From G963665925 sp963678925 (GTDB lineage Bacteria > Bacillota > Clostridia > Peptostreptococcales > Acidaminobacteraceae), in NCBI GenBank assembly GCA_963678925.1, contig OY787533.1, positions 2,480,001-2,544,000 of the forward strand: 64,000 bases of DNA, given 5' to 3'. Of the stretch, positions 35,985 to 44,904 are shown in pieces. The notes under the pieces were generated by a model, which saw nothing but the letters and a program-made list of their open reading frames with translations, did not search any database and was not told the origin of the DNA. A program made the translations under genes and the position numbers. How positions within the stretch are numbered: the first letter of the stretch is position 1; each line of letters begins with the position of its first letter.

Positions 35985-37184
35985 ATGAAAAAATATATTT
36001 CTGTCCTGATGGCCTGTATTTGTGTCCTTGTTTTCGCAATACCGCAGTCCTTTGCGCAGACAGGCGTTCAAAATGAACCCCGTGTTCTTAGTGAAGAGCA
36101 GATGGAGAACGTTCAAGCGGCATGGATGGCGACAGTCTACAATATTGATTTTCCAAGCGTGCGAAATGACGCCTATGCTCAGATGAAAGAGTTTGATGAG
36201 AAGCTGGATAGGCTGCAGGCTCTGGGTATTAACACCATTGTGGTTCAGGTGCGTCCATCGGGAGATGCCCTGTATGAATCCATTTACAATCCCTGGTCGG
36301 CTGTGCTTACAGGGACACAGGGGAAGGATCCGGGCTACGACCCACTTGCTCATATGATTGAATCGGCACATACGCGGGGGATGGCCCTTCACGCATGGCT
36401 GAATCCCTACCGTGTGACGACTTCAGGAACGGATGTCAGTCAACTTGCCATAACGCATTCAGCCAGACTGAATCCGGATTGGCTGATTACGGCCAATGAT
36501 GCCCTTTATTATAATCCGGAAAAGTCTGCCGTCAAAAACCATATCGTTAATACGGTATACGAAATCATATCCAATTATGACGTGGATGGGATTGTATTTG
36601 ATGATTATTTTTATCCGTCACACTATCCGCTTCCAGAAGGCGAAGATCGGGACGGCCCAACAGCGAATGCACGTCGTGCGCATGTCAATGACATGATTAT
36701 GCGTGTTCATACGATTATTGAAATGACCCATCCGGATATTCTGTTTGGTGTCAGTCCGGCGGGGATTTGGAAGAACGCCTCATCTGACACGACAGGTTCT
36801 GCGACTGCAGGCAATGAAGCTTACTACTCAGTTTGTGCAGATGCGCGTACCTGGATACACAATGAATGGATTGACTATATCTCACCGCAGATTTACTGGA
36901 GTATTGGAACGTCTGCCGCTGACTATGAAACCCTGGTGAAGTGGTGGTCCAATGAGGTATCAGACACATCTGTCAAGCTGTGGATCAGTCAGGCTGTCTA
37001 CCGGGAGTCTGTTGCAAGTGAGATTGACAAGCAGCTTGAAATCAATCAGAAATATGATGCAGTAACTGGGAGCATGTACTACAATGTGAGTCATCTACTT
37101 GGAAATACTGGATCATGTCAGTCTAAAATTGCGACATTCAATAGCGCCAAGGTTGTTGAGAACAGTTCAGAATACGAGAAATGA
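35985..37184 (+). CDS. Exported glycosyl-hydrolase-like family 10 (DUF187/GHL10) protein
   Basis: A 399-residue secreted protein. A signal peptide (1-~25, ending SFAQ) precedes a GHL10-type TIM barrel: AAWMATVYNIDFPS, GINTIVVQVRPSGDALY, ALHAWLNPYRV, VDGIVFDDYFYPS and WIDYISPQIYWSIG. Similar proteins include YngK-like lipoproteins; they probably act on cell-wall or exopolysaccharide glycans, but the substrate is not established. Cysteine lipobox is absent. RBS is weak (gaggaatcatagcct). Confidence 0.87.
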   Translation: MKKYISVLMACICVLVFAIPQSFAQTGVQNEPRVLSEEQMENVQAAWMATVYNIDFPSVRNDAYAQMKEFDEKLDRLQALGINTIVVQVRPSGDALYESIYNPWSAVLTGTQGKDPGYDPLAHMIESAHTRGMALHAWLNPYRVTTSGTDVSQLAITHSARLNPDWLITANDALYYNPEKSAVKNHIVNTVYEIISNYDVDGIVFDDYFYPSHYPLPEGEDRDGPTANARRAHVNDMIMRVHTIIEMTHPDILFGVSPAGIWKNASSDTTGSATAGNEAYYSVCADARTWIHNEWIDYISPQIYWSIGTSAADYETLVKWWSNEVSDTSVKLWISQAVYRESVASEIDKQLEINQKYDAVTGSMYYNVSHLLGNTGSCQSKIATFNSAKVVENSSEYEK

Positions 37185-37186
37185 TA

Positions 37187-37240
37187 AAGCTACCACACTG
37201 GGGAATCGGGCAATGCCGGATTCTCCAGTGTGGTATTTTC
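37187..37240 (+). terminator. Rho-independent terminator
   Basis: taccacactgg...ccagtgtggta with inner ggaatc/gattcc, followed by ttttctattt. Confidence 0.88.
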
Positions 37241-37434
37241 TATTTCAGGAATTCTGTTGAGAGAATTATGGAACTATTCTGAAAAAAGTTTGGACATGTC
37301 TTGTTTTTATACACCGTATAGTATAAAATTACGAAAATGCTTGGCAGGAATGTACGCATTCCAATAAGTCGAGTTGGAATGGGAACAGTCTGATTTACAT
37401 AAGAGAAAAGGAATAAGGAAGGATTTATCGTCCA

Positions 37435-38517
37435 ATGGAACAAGGAATTTTATCAAGGATTGAAAATGGTGTGGGTTGGATTGTATTGAACCGGCCTGAA
37501 AAACTCAATGCACTCTCTGTACCAATGATCGACCAGCTCTATGCGCTTGTAAGTGCATGGAAAAAGAATTCAGAGGTAAAACTCGTCGTCATTGAAGGTG
37601 CAGGTGAAAAGGCATTTTCTGCAGGTGGCGACGTGCGGCATCTGTACGATCAGAAGAAATCAGAAGTTCACGAGGTTGCAGCCTCATTCTTCGGTACAGA
37701 ATATAAGATGAATATGGTTTTGCATACATTTGGAAAGCCAGTAGTGACATTGGCAAGCGGAATCGTACTTGGTGGCGGTGTTGGAATTGCGGTTACGGGA
37801 ACACACCGAATTGTGACAGAGTCTACGAAGTGGGCTATGCCTGAAATGAATATCGGACTTTACCCGGATGTAGGCGGCAGTTATTTTTTAAATAAAATGC
37901 CCCATGCCCTTGGACGGTACCTGGCCTTGACATCTTCCATGATTAAGGCTGCCGATGTGCTTTATGCAGGTGCTGCAGATTATTATATGCCTTCAGCAAA
38001 GCTGGAAGCCCTTCGAAAGGAAATCGCTTCTGAAGTTTGGACGGACGGATGCGCTGAAAAGCTTGAAATGATCATTGGAAAGTATGAAGAAGTATGTCCG
38101 GAAACTGCATCCTTCGAGGCACTTTGTGGTACAATTGAAGAGCATTTCAAACACGATAGCCTGGAGGCCATCGTCGAAGCATTAAGTATTTCCGCAAGTG
38201 CAGGAGATGCTTGGGCTGGGTCTGTAAAAGCGCTTATTCTGGAAAAATCTCCAACTTCTTTGAAGGTTACCCTTGAACAGCTTGTCAGGGGTGCTGGTTT
38301 GCCTCTGAAGGATTGCTTTGTAATGGAACTGAATATGAGCATGAATTTCATGGACAGCCATGATTTCTTTGAAGGGGTTCGTTCGGTACTCGTCGAAAAG
38401 GATAAGCATCCAAATTGGAAACCTGCAAGCCTGGATGCGGTAACACGAGATCAGGTTGAAGCATTTTTTACATATGCTTGGGAAAGGGTACATCCACTTT
38501 CGGACTTTGAAATCTAA
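37435..38517 (+). CDS. 3-hydroxyisobutyryl-CoA hydrolase-like enoyl-CoA hydratase/isomerase family protein
   Basis: A 360-residue crotonase-fold protein. The oxyanion-hole segments are AFSAGGDVRHLY (~59-70) and ASGIVLGGGVGIAV (~108-121), and MPEMNIGLYPDVGGSYFL matches the HIBCH subgroup, where the Glu is catalytic. Those enzymes release 3-hydroxyisobutyrate in valine breakdown, but other short-chain acyl-CoAs are possible. The C-terminal ECH_2 extension (to 360) supports HIBCH over a simple hydratase (~260). Start ATG 37435 follows aaggaagg. Upstream of an aminotransferase in the same direction. Confidence 0.82.
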   Translation: MEQGILSRIENGVGWIVLNRPEKLNALSVPMIDQLYALVSAWKKNSEVKLVVIEGAGEKAFSAGGDVRHLYDQKKSEVHEVAASFFGTEYKMNMVLHTFGKPVVTLASGIVLGGGVGIAVTGTHRIVTESTKWAMPEMNIGLYPDVGGSYFLNKMPHALGRYLALTSSMIKAADVLYAGAADYYMPSAKLEALRKEIASEVWTDGCAEKLEMIIGKYEEVCPETASFEALCGTIEEHFKHDSLEAIVEALSISASAGDAWAGSVKALILEKSPTSLKVTLEQLVRGAGLPLKDCFVMELNMSMNFMDSHDFFEGVRSVLVEKDKHPNWKPASLDAVTRDQVEAFFTYAWERVHPLSDFEI

Positions 38518-38610
38518 TCAAAACAAATAGAAGATAGACACTGAGTAAAAGTAAGATTGAGACAAAGTAAAATACATAGCACATACGAATAGGGCGAAGG
38601 AGTGATTAAC

Positions 38611-39801
38611 ATGGTAGTTTCAGAGCAAATGTATGGATTTGGATCTAACAGTTCAGTAATCCGCGAGCTGTTTGAGTATGGTAAGAAGCAGGAAGCCATT
38701 GTTGGGAAGGAAAATGTCTTCGATTTCAGTATTGGAAATCCGACGGTTCCAGCACCACAGTGTGTGAAAAATGCAATTCTTGAACTTCTGGAGACACCGA
38801 ATACTTCAGAAATTCACGGATACACGTCTGCGCAGGGCGATTTGGAAGTGCGAAAAGGTCTAGCTGGCTACATGAGCAAAAAATACGCGTGCACTCTGAG
38901 TGCTCAGAATTTTTATATGACTTGTGGTGCGGCAGCTTCATTGACCATAACTCTAAAGGCGCTGACACAGATGCCAGAAGATGAATTTGTTATTATTGCA
39001 CCATATTTTCCTGAATATCAGGTGTTCATAAAAAATGCCGGCGCTAAAATTGTTGTCATAGAGCCTGATACAGCACATTTCCAAATTGATTTGGCTGCCC
39101 TGAAAGAGGCAATCACGCCAAATACAAAAGGTGTGATTATCAACTCACCGAATAATCCATCGGGTGTTGTCTATTCAAAAGAGACCCTAGAGGAACTGGC
39201 TGAAGTGCTTAAGGAGAAGTCGCAAGCATACGGAAAACCAATCTACATACTTGCTGACGAGCCTTATCGTGAAATCGTCTATGATGGTGTGGATGTGCCG
39301 TACCTGCCGCATATATACAATAATACAGTTATTTGCTATTCCTTCAGTAAATCGCTGTCCCTTCCAGGTGAACGTATTGGATACATACTGGTTCCTGATG
39401 AAGTGGAAAATGGCAGAGAAATCTATACGGCTGCATGTGGTGCAGGTCGTGCCCAGGGGTATGTATGCGCACCGAGTCTTTTCCAGAAGGTCATTTTGAA
39501 ATGTCTTGGTGAGACAGGAGACATCAGCCTATATGACACGAATCGCAAAATGCTCTACGATAGACTCACAGAAATGGGCTACGATTGTGTTCGTCCTGAT
39601 GGGGCCTTTTATCTCTTTGTTAAGGCCATGGAAGAGGATGCCAACAAGTTCTCTGAAAATGCAAAGCAGTTTAATCTGCTGATTGTTCCAGCTGATGATT
39701 TCGGCTGTCCGGGTTATGTGCGTATTTCTTACTGTGTTGCTCCTGAAATGATTGAGCGCTCTTTTGCGGCGTTCGAAAAGCTGAAGGACCTTTACCTTTA
39801 A
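38611..39801 (+). CDS. Class I/II PLP-dependent aminotransferase
   Basis: A 396-residue fold-type I aminotransferase. Substrate/PLP motifs are FSIGNPTVPAP, GYTSAQGDLEVRKG, NSPNNPSGVVY, ILADEPYREIVYD and CYSFSKSLSLPGERIGY, whose SKS lysine forms the Schiff base. C-terminal FYLFVKA and VRISYC fit aspartate/aromatic-type enzymes, but the amino acid is not certain. Start ATG 38611 is preferred over GTG 38602 because gaaggag lies 8 bases before it. It follows the CoA hydrolase by 93 bases. Confidence 0.88.
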   Translation: MVVSEQMYGFGSNSSVIRELFEYGKKQEAIVGKENVFDFSIGNPTVPAPQCVKNAILELLETPNTSEIHGYTSAQGDLEVRKGLAGYMSKKYACTLSAQNFYMTCGAAASLTITLKALTQMPEDEFVIIAPYFPEYQVFIKNAGAKIVVIEPDTAHFQIDLAALKEAITPNTKGVIINSPNNPSGVVYSKETLEELAEVLKEKSQAYGKPIYILADEPYREIVYDGVDVPYLPHIYNNTVICYSFSKSLSLPGERIGYILVPDEVENGREIYTAACGAGRAQGYVCAPSLFQKVILKCLGETGDISLYDTNRKMLYDRLTEMGYDCVRPDGAFYLFVKAMEEDANKFSENAKQFNLLIVPADDFGCPGYVRISYCVAPEMIERSFAAFEKLKDLYL

Positions 39802-39996
39802 GGTTAATCAGGATCAAAACATGCTTGATTAAGCTGGCGGATCATAGTACTGAAAAATTCGAAATAATGGCTGTAAAGCTCTTTGAAATGGATTTCATGC
39901 TTTTGAAGTCCATTTCATTTTTTTTGACTGGATTAGAGGATGAAGGGTCAAAAATGCTATAATGAGTGAAACAAAAACCACTTAGAGGGGTAACAC

Positions 39997-41106
39997 ATGG
40001 AAAATCAAGAAAAAAAACAAGAAGCGAAGCAGAACCAAGACCAGAAACAAGACCAGAATCAGACACCAGAGAAGAAGCATAAGCGGCGTGTTCGTTACAA
40101 GGGGACACATCCTAAATCATATAAAGAGAAGTACAAGGAACACCAGCCTGATAAGTATGCAGATACCGTTGCCAAGGTCATCAAGAAGGGTGGCACACCT
40201 GCGGGAATGCACATTTCAATTTGTGTGGAAGAAATTCTGGAATTTTTGGATATCAAGCCAGGGCAGAAGGGACTTGATGCAACACTCGGATACGGTGGTC
40301 ATTCATCCAAAATGCTGGAGTGTCTTCAACATGAAGGACACCTCTATGCGCTTGACATTGATCCGATAGAGCTGCCTAAAACCAGAGAAAGACTTCGAGA
40401 AAAGGGCTTTGGAGAGGACATCCTCACAATCAAGCAGCTGAATTTTGCAGATATCGACCAGGTGGTGGCGGAATCGGGTCCACTTGATTTCATACTCGCT
40501 GACCTGGGGGTATCCTCCATGCAGATTGACAATCCGGAGCGTGGGTTTTCTTATAAAACTGAAGGGCCTCTGGATTTAAGACTGAATCCTAAAAAGGGCG
40601 TTTCTGCCGCTGAAAGACTGCAAAACATTAGCCAGCCAGAACTTGAGGGCATGCTGATTGAAAATGCAGATGAACCCCATGCGGCTGAGATTTCAAAGGC
40701 CATCATCGCAGAAATCAGAAAGAAGGGCGTGATCAAGACAACACGTCACCTGTACGAGGTCATCGAAGGTGCCCTTGAATTCATCCCCGAGAAGAAGCGC
40801 AAGCAGGAAGTCAAAAAGTCGTGTCAGCGTTCCTTCCAAGCACTTCGTATTGATGTGAACGAGGAGTTTGAAGTCCTATATGAATTCCTTGAAAAGCTGC
40901 CAGATGCCCTTGCGCCAGGTGGCCGTGTGGCAATTCTTTCATTCCACTCCGGTGAGGACAGACTCGTCAAAAAATCATTCAAGCGATTCTACCGTGAAGG
41001 CGTCTATCAGGAAATAGCAAAAGATATCATCCGCCCATCGGCAAAAGAGTGCTTTGAGAACAGTCGTGCCAAGTCGACGAAAATGCGCTGGGCAATTAAG
41101 GCCTAA
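39997..41106 (+). CDS. Divergent RsmH-like 16S rRNA methyltransferase with charged N-terminal tail
   Basis: A 369-residue SAM methyltransferase. SAM-binding motif GLDATLGYGGHSSKML, catalytic-side FILADLGVSSMQIDNPERGFSY (split at the Gly-Phe-Ser), LDLRLNP and VAILSFHSGEDRLVKK match RsmH, which methylates N4 of C1402 in the ribosomal P site. Several positions differ from the usual RsmH (DATLGYGGHS, SGEDR). The first ~60 residues are a Lys/Gln/Glu-rich tail not found in housekeeping RsmH. No cell-division (mraZ-ftsL) genes are adjacent, so this is probably a second paralogue. Confidence 0.85.
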   Translation: MENQEKKQEAKQNQDQKQDQNQTPEKKHKRRVRYKGTHPKSYKEKYKEHQPDKYADTVAKVIKKGGTPAGMHISICVEEILEFLDIKPGQKGLDATLGYGGHSSKMLECLQHEGHLYALDIDPIELPKTRERLREKGFGEDILTIKQLNFADIDQVVAESGPLDFILADLGVSSMQIDNPERGFSYKTEGPLDLRLNPKKGVSAAERLQNISQPELEGMLIENADEPHAAEISKAIIAEIRKKGVIKTTRHLYEVIEGALEFIPEKKRKQEVKKSCQRSFQALRIDVNEEFEVLYEFLEKLPDALAPGGRVAILSFHSGEDRLVKKSFKRFYREGVYQEIAKDIIRPSAKECFENSRAKSTKMRWAIKA

Positions 41107-41150
41107 AGGCTTTTAAAGGTGTTACAAGACCATATGTATTGAATTTATTC

Positions 41151-41177
41151 AGGTGCTGCATTTGCAGCACCTTTTTG
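41151..41177 (+). terminator. Rho-independent terminator
   Basis: aggtgctgc-attt-gcagcacct followed by ttttg, 45 bases after the RsmH-like gene. Confidence 0.88.
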
Positions 41178-41324
41178 CGTGCTCGAAAAATGAAACACGA
41201 CTAAGGAAAATAACTCATAAGTCATGTTTCGGCATATTAGGGGTAGGAATCCCCTAGAAGCCTTATTCAGGAAATCCCAGTCTATAAGGATTTTGTACCA
41301 TGCAGGAAACGAGGAGGAAGAAAA

Positions 41325-42194
41325 ATGAAAAGAAATCGGTTCATGCTGTTCATGCTTATTTTGATTATGATTTTTTCCCTACACGTTCAGTTTAGCTTTG
41401 CAGAAACTTTTGATGCGTCTGTACGGAGTATGAATTCATTGGTAGCCAGCCGTGACGATGACGAAGATGAAGACGAAGATGATGACGAAGACGAAGATGA
41501 AGACGAAGACGAAGATGAAGATGAAGACAAAGATGAAGATGGAATGAATGAAACGGTGAAGGATATCAACTATAACCCAGTGATTAAGTCGTCAAATTTC
41601 ACACAAGGCATCTCGCGTCCGTACTTCATGGAAAAAGGGAAGATACTGGTGTTTGAAGGTGATACAGAGGATGGAACAGAACACATAGAGGTAGAAGTCT
41701 TGTCCACTACCAAGGAAATTCTCGGAATCGAATGTACCGTGGTACGAGACATTGTTTATCTGGATGGAATCGTTTTAGAAGATACGTTTGATTTCTATGC
41801 AGAGGACAAGGACGGAAATGTCTGGTACATGGGTGAATATGTGAGCAACTATGAAGACGGCATTTTAGTCGATCATGAAGGCGCTTTTGAGGCTGGTTTG
41901 GATGGCGCACTTCCAGGAATCGTACTCTTTGCAAATCCTGTCATTGAAATGCCATTTAGACAGGAATACTATCCTGGTCAGGCTGAGGACTGGGGAAAAG
42001 TCATTGCGAAAGGACAGACTGTGACTGTGCCTTATGGATCTTCTAATGAGGTTATGGTGACCATGGACTGGAATCCGCTGGATGAAGACAGCGATATTGA
42101 ATACAAGTACTATGCCAAAGGCCTGGGGGCAGTCAAAGAAGTGGATTCAGGCTCTGATGAGACGATGGCATTAATTGACGTCATTATGAAGTAG
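41325..42194 (+). CDS. Exported protein with Asp/Glu repeat tract, function unknown
   Basis: A 289-residue protein. A signal peptide (1-~27, ending SFA) is followed at ~44-73 by an almost pure Asp/Glu tract, and then by a ~210-residue globular domain (FTQGISRPYFMEKGKILVFE, VWYMGEYVSNYEDG). I did not recognise the family of the globular part. The acidic tract may bind Ca2+ or other cations outside the cell. RBS gaggaggaag precedes ATG 41325. Confidence 0.78.
   Translation: MKRNRFMLFMLILIMIFSLHVQFSFAETFDASVRSMNSLVASRDDDEDEDEDDDEDEDEDEDEDEDEDKDEDGMNETVKDINYNPVIKSSNFTQGISRPYFMEKGKILVFEGDTEDGTEHIEVEVLSTTKEILGIECTVVRDIVYLDGIVLEDTFDFYAEDKDGNVWYMGEYVSNYEDGILVDHEGAFEAGLDGALPGIVLFANPVIEMPFRQEYYPGQAEDWGKVIAKGQTVTVPYGSSNEVMVTMDWNPLDEDSDIEYKYYAKGLGAVKEVDSGSDETMALIDVIMK
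41455..41540 (+). repeat. GA(C/T)GA(A/G) microsatellite encoding the acidic tract
   Basis: Tandem gat/gac/gaa/gag codons. The tract is likely to vary in length between strains by slippage in steps that keep the frame. Confidence 0.8.
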
Positions 42195-42246
42195 GCATAA
42201 GGGCGGCTGCTGTGTGACTAACGCGCATAAGCATATTGTAAATAAG

Positions 42247-42275
42247 AAAAGAGCCGTAATTTCGGCTCTTTTGTT
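42247..42275. terminator. Rho-independent terminator
   Basis: aaaagagccg-taattt-cggctctttt; A-run and T-run on either side allow both directions, between convergent genes. Confidence 0.88.
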
Positions 42276-42317
42276 ATGCTCAAATTGTAATGGAAAACGC
42301 CATGGGCCTGTCAAATG

Positions 42318-43013
42318 CTAATTGCTGAAAACACGCTCTTGAATGGTTTGAATTTCATCGCGGATGCCCTGAAAATCGCCCGGTGAAAAAAGACCTTCAA
42401 TGATGAGTGGGGCCTTTAGGTACTTTACTTTCTCAAGCAGGTGTTGCTGACCGCTTTCAGCAATAGGGGTTCGACCAAGGTCATCTATGTATCCGCTGAC
42501 ATGAACTGCTTTTACTGTGTCACTGTGTTCTTCGAGGTACTGGTCAACGTAATCATCGAACCGTGTTGCGCGGTTTATATCAAGAACACTCTCAAAGCCG
42601 TGCTGTTTCATTGAGGCACTGAAAGATTCCAGAGAATGATGGCTGGGATTTTTGATGTAATAGGTAAACGTACACTCCTGAAGCCACTTGAAGTCATCTA
42701 TGCAGTCATAGTGGAATATGACTGAGCTGATGTTGACCCGATACATGATATCCTTCAGACATTCTATAATCTCGCGCGTCGCCTTATTTTCCTTGTAACG
42801 CACACCGCGCCAAGGTGAATGAATGGTGACTGATTTGAAATCTTTAAGCAGACGGCATAATTCATCAGATTTTGAAAATTGCTTGAGCATTTTCAGGGTG
42901 CTGAATGCAATCACTATATGCTCAAAACCAAAGTCCTTACATATTTCAAGCTTCCGCTTTGGCCCTATGTCCCATAAGCAGAAGGCTGCAGTCGAAATGG
43001 CAATATTTTTCAT
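42318..43013 (-). CDS. Xylose-isomerase-like TIM-barrel protein
   Basis: A 231-residue protein resembling the sugar-phosphate isomerase/AP-endonuclease-2 superfamily. Visible strands are AISTAAFCLWDIGPKRKLEI, HIVIAFSTLKML, SVTIHSPWRGVRY (with metal-type His), SSVIFHYDC, SVLDINRATRFDD and AVHVSGYIDD. The substrate is unknown, and the barrel is shorter than the ~280 residues usual for AP endonuclease IV. It is transcribed opposite to the preceding exported-protein gene. Confidence 0.7.
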   Translation of the reverse strand: MKNIAISTAAFCLWDIGPKRKLEICKDFGFEHIVIAFSTLKMLKQFSKSDELCRLLKDFKSVTIHSPWRGVRYKENKATREIIECLKDIMYRVNISSVIFHYDCIDDFKWLQECTFTYYIKNPSHHSLESFSASMKQHGFESVLDINRATRFDDYVDQYLEEHSDTVKAVHVSGYIDDLGRTPIAESGQQHLLEKVKYLKAPLIIEGLFSPGDFQGIRDEIQTIQERVFSN

Positions 43014-43223
43014 GAAAAATTCCCCCGTTTCCTAGTGCTCTCTAATTCCATTATCGTCATAAAGGGCTCTGTGTGTCTAATTGAATGTTCTTATGTTTTT
43101 TTATCAGTGCATAAAAAGACTCAATGGGAATTTGGATATTAACAATTGAAAAAATGATAATTACAATATTTTGAAATTTCTCAAAATTATACTCCCATCT
43201 TCTCCTGACTTAATGTAAAATAG

Positions 43224-43239
43224 GTACAATATACAGTGT
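43224..43239. promoter_or_regulatory. NrdR-box-like site upstream of the YkvI-type gene
   Basis: gtacaatatacagtgt matches NrdR box 2 at 25112-25127 in 15 of 16 positions, with the same gtaaaatag just upstream. It lies one base before the RBS. No second box 31 bases away was found. Confidence 0.5.
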
Positions 43240-43253
43240 AAGGAGGTGGAGAC

Positions 43254-44333
43254 ATGGACGCAGACCATGGAGAAACTATAAATATGAAGGAAATACTCAA
43301 GTTCGCAGGAGCTTTTATTGCATGGGTCATCGGGTCGGGATTTGCTACAGGACAGGAAGTCCTTCGTTTCTTCACGAGCTACGGCTTTGGCAGTTATGCG
43401 GTTGTCATGATAAACCTTCTGGGATTTCTTTTGCTGGGACAGACCCTCATGGTTACAGGGTATGCGCATAGAAATGATCAGAATTTCAGACATTTTGAAT
43501 ATTACTGCGGGAAGAGAATTGGAAAAATATATTTCTGGGCTACACCTGTTATTCTTTTTTTAATCATGTCGGTGCTGCTTTCGGCTGCCGGGTCCATGTT
43601 TTTGCAATATTATGGGATCAATCATTATGTGGGCGCAGGCTTAATGGCTTCAATCGTTTTGGCTACCTATCTCATAGGATTTGAAAATTTCATACATATT
43701 GTCTCTAAAATCGGACCTGTAGTTATTATCTTCTGCCTGCTTGTCGGCATAATCTCTGTATTTCGCGACTTCCACTTTATTGAGGTAGTTCCAGCTTACG
43801 AAAATACCCTGTCTGCTTACAGGCCATCATCAAACTGGGCCCTTGGGGCCGTACTGTATCTGTCCCTTGATTTTTTAACGGGTGGAACATATTACACCAG
43901 GCTGGGGGCTTCTGCCAAAAGCCGGTCATCAGCAAAGTGGGGGGCCATTTTGGGATCTGTTGTTTTGGTACTTGCCATTGCAATCATGAGTTCTGCGATT
44001 CTTTTAAATGCAAAAGATGCAGCATCGCTCGCCATACCGACGCTCTTTCTTGCAAGCAAAATCAGTCCAGTATTTGGAACGGCCTTTTCAGTCATCTTGG
44101 TGCTGGGGATGTTCTCCTCGTGTTCTGCAACCATGTGGAGTGTCTGCAGCTGCCTGTTTACAGTCGGAAGCAAAAAGAACAAAATCATGTCAGTTGTCGT
44201 GATTTCATGCGCCTTGATGCTGGGACTCTTACCCTTCGGCAAGCTGGTAGGGGTATTGTTTCCGCTTATTGGATACTACGGACTTTTTTATATCGGATGT
44301 GTTGCCTATAAGGGGATAAGAGGCGCTTCTTGA
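43254..44333 (+). CDS. YkvI-family membrane transporter (LeuT-fold type)
   Basis: A 359-residue protein with about 10 predicted helices. The first helix IAWVIGSGFATGQEVLRFF has the unwound Gly-Ser-Gly typical of LeuT-fold transporters, and the family is known as YkvI-like. Substrate unknown; amino acids are likely by fold. Start ATG 43254 is 7 bases after aaggaggtgg. No nearby partner gene; downstream is the lysS leader. Confidence 0.8.
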   Translation: MDADHGETINMKEILKFAGAFIAWVIGSGFATGQEVLRFFTSYGFGSYAVVMINLLGFLLLGQTLMVTGYAHRNDQNFRHFEYYCGKRIGKIYFWATPVILFLIMSVLLSAAGSMFLQYYGINHYVGAGLMASIVLATYLIGFENFIHIVSKIGPVVIIFCLLVGIISVFRDFHFIEVVPAYENTLSAYRPSSNWALGAVLYLSLDFLTGGTYYTRLGASAKSRSSAKWGAILGSVVLVLAIAIMSSAILLNAKDAASLAIPTLFLASKISPVFGTAFSVILVLGMFSSCSATMWSVCSCLFTVGSKKNKIMSVVVISCALMLGLLPFGKLVGVLFPLIGYYGLFYIGCVAYKGIRGAS

Positions 44334-44374
44334 ATGCCAGTGCCAGGATTCATGCTATACGGATATATTTTTTA

Positions 44375-44403
44375 TTGACAACTTATGCGCTTAATAATAT
44401 ACT
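44375..44403 (+). promoter_or_regulatory. Strong promoter of the lysS T-box leader
   Basis: TTGACA (44375-44380), 17-base spacer, TATACT (44398-44403). Confidence 0.88.
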
Positions 44404-44409
44404 TTGTAC

Positions 44410-44682
44410 ATAATTGAGAAAGACCTAGAAGAGAAGAGTAACTCGTTGGAAAATTTGAGAGAGTGCCTGTTTGCTGGAAATGGCGCATTGAAAAATGAGT
44501 GAAAAAAGTCTTGGAGTCGCCTGGTGGATGAGTTGATATCAGGACGGACGCTCCCGTTATAGAGCTAGAGTATGATAACGTACTTGAAGAGGTTAATGCG
44601 GTAACGTATTAATAAATTGAGGTGGTAACACGAACAACTTTCGTCCTCAAGACATGTGTCTTGATGCGGGGGTTTTTTTTGC
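44410..44682 (+). promoter_or_regulatory. T-box riboswitch upstream of lysS
   Basis: Contains a stem I with loop-E-like gagtaac, the antiterminator T-box sequence ggtggtaacacgaac (44621-44635) ending ctttcgtcctc, and a terminator. The specifier region on the 3' side of stem I reads gtgaaaaaagtc (near 44502-44513), compatible with an AAA (lysine) codon, but this was not resolved by folding. Uncharged tRNA-Lys would stabilise the antiterminator and let lysS be transcribed. Confidence 0.93.
44645..44680 (+). terminator. T-box-controlled terminator
   Basis: cctcaagaca-tg-tgtcttgatgcggg (imperfect stem) followed by ggttttttttgcg; overlaps the T-box antiterminator strand cgtcctc. Confidence 0.88.
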
Positions 44683-44700
44683 GTTAAGACAAAGAAATGC

Positions 44701-44764
44701 ACGATTGTGTAATAATGAACTGAATTGTGCTCGCACAAAATTCAGTTCATTGTTACACAATCGT
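44701..44764. repeat. 26-bp inverted repeat between T-box and lysS
   Basis: Arms 44701-44726 and 44739-44764 are complementary at 25 of 26 positions (one wobble) around gtgctcgcacaa. No T-run follows, so it is not an ordinary terminator. Another small hairpin, gagcaatc/gattgctc, lies at 44787-44805. The interval up to 44904 has no ORF. Confidence 0.7.
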
Positions 44765-44904
44765 ATATGGCGCGGCTAGCGACATGAGCAATCGCAGATT
44801 GCTCTGTGCACTCCTAACCAAGCCAGCATTTCACCGAAAGGTTCAAAACACCGGTATGACTCTTTAAGCTTCAGAAAACCATTTGTTGAAAGGAAGAGAT
44901 GAGA

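Noticed and set aside
41387..41569. Minus-strand serine-rich ORF
   Set aside because: It is the antisense shadow of the GAx microsatellite in the acidic-protein gene.
44701..44764. Inverted repeat as a second lysS terminator
   Set aside because: No T-run follows, and the T-box terminator already precedes it.
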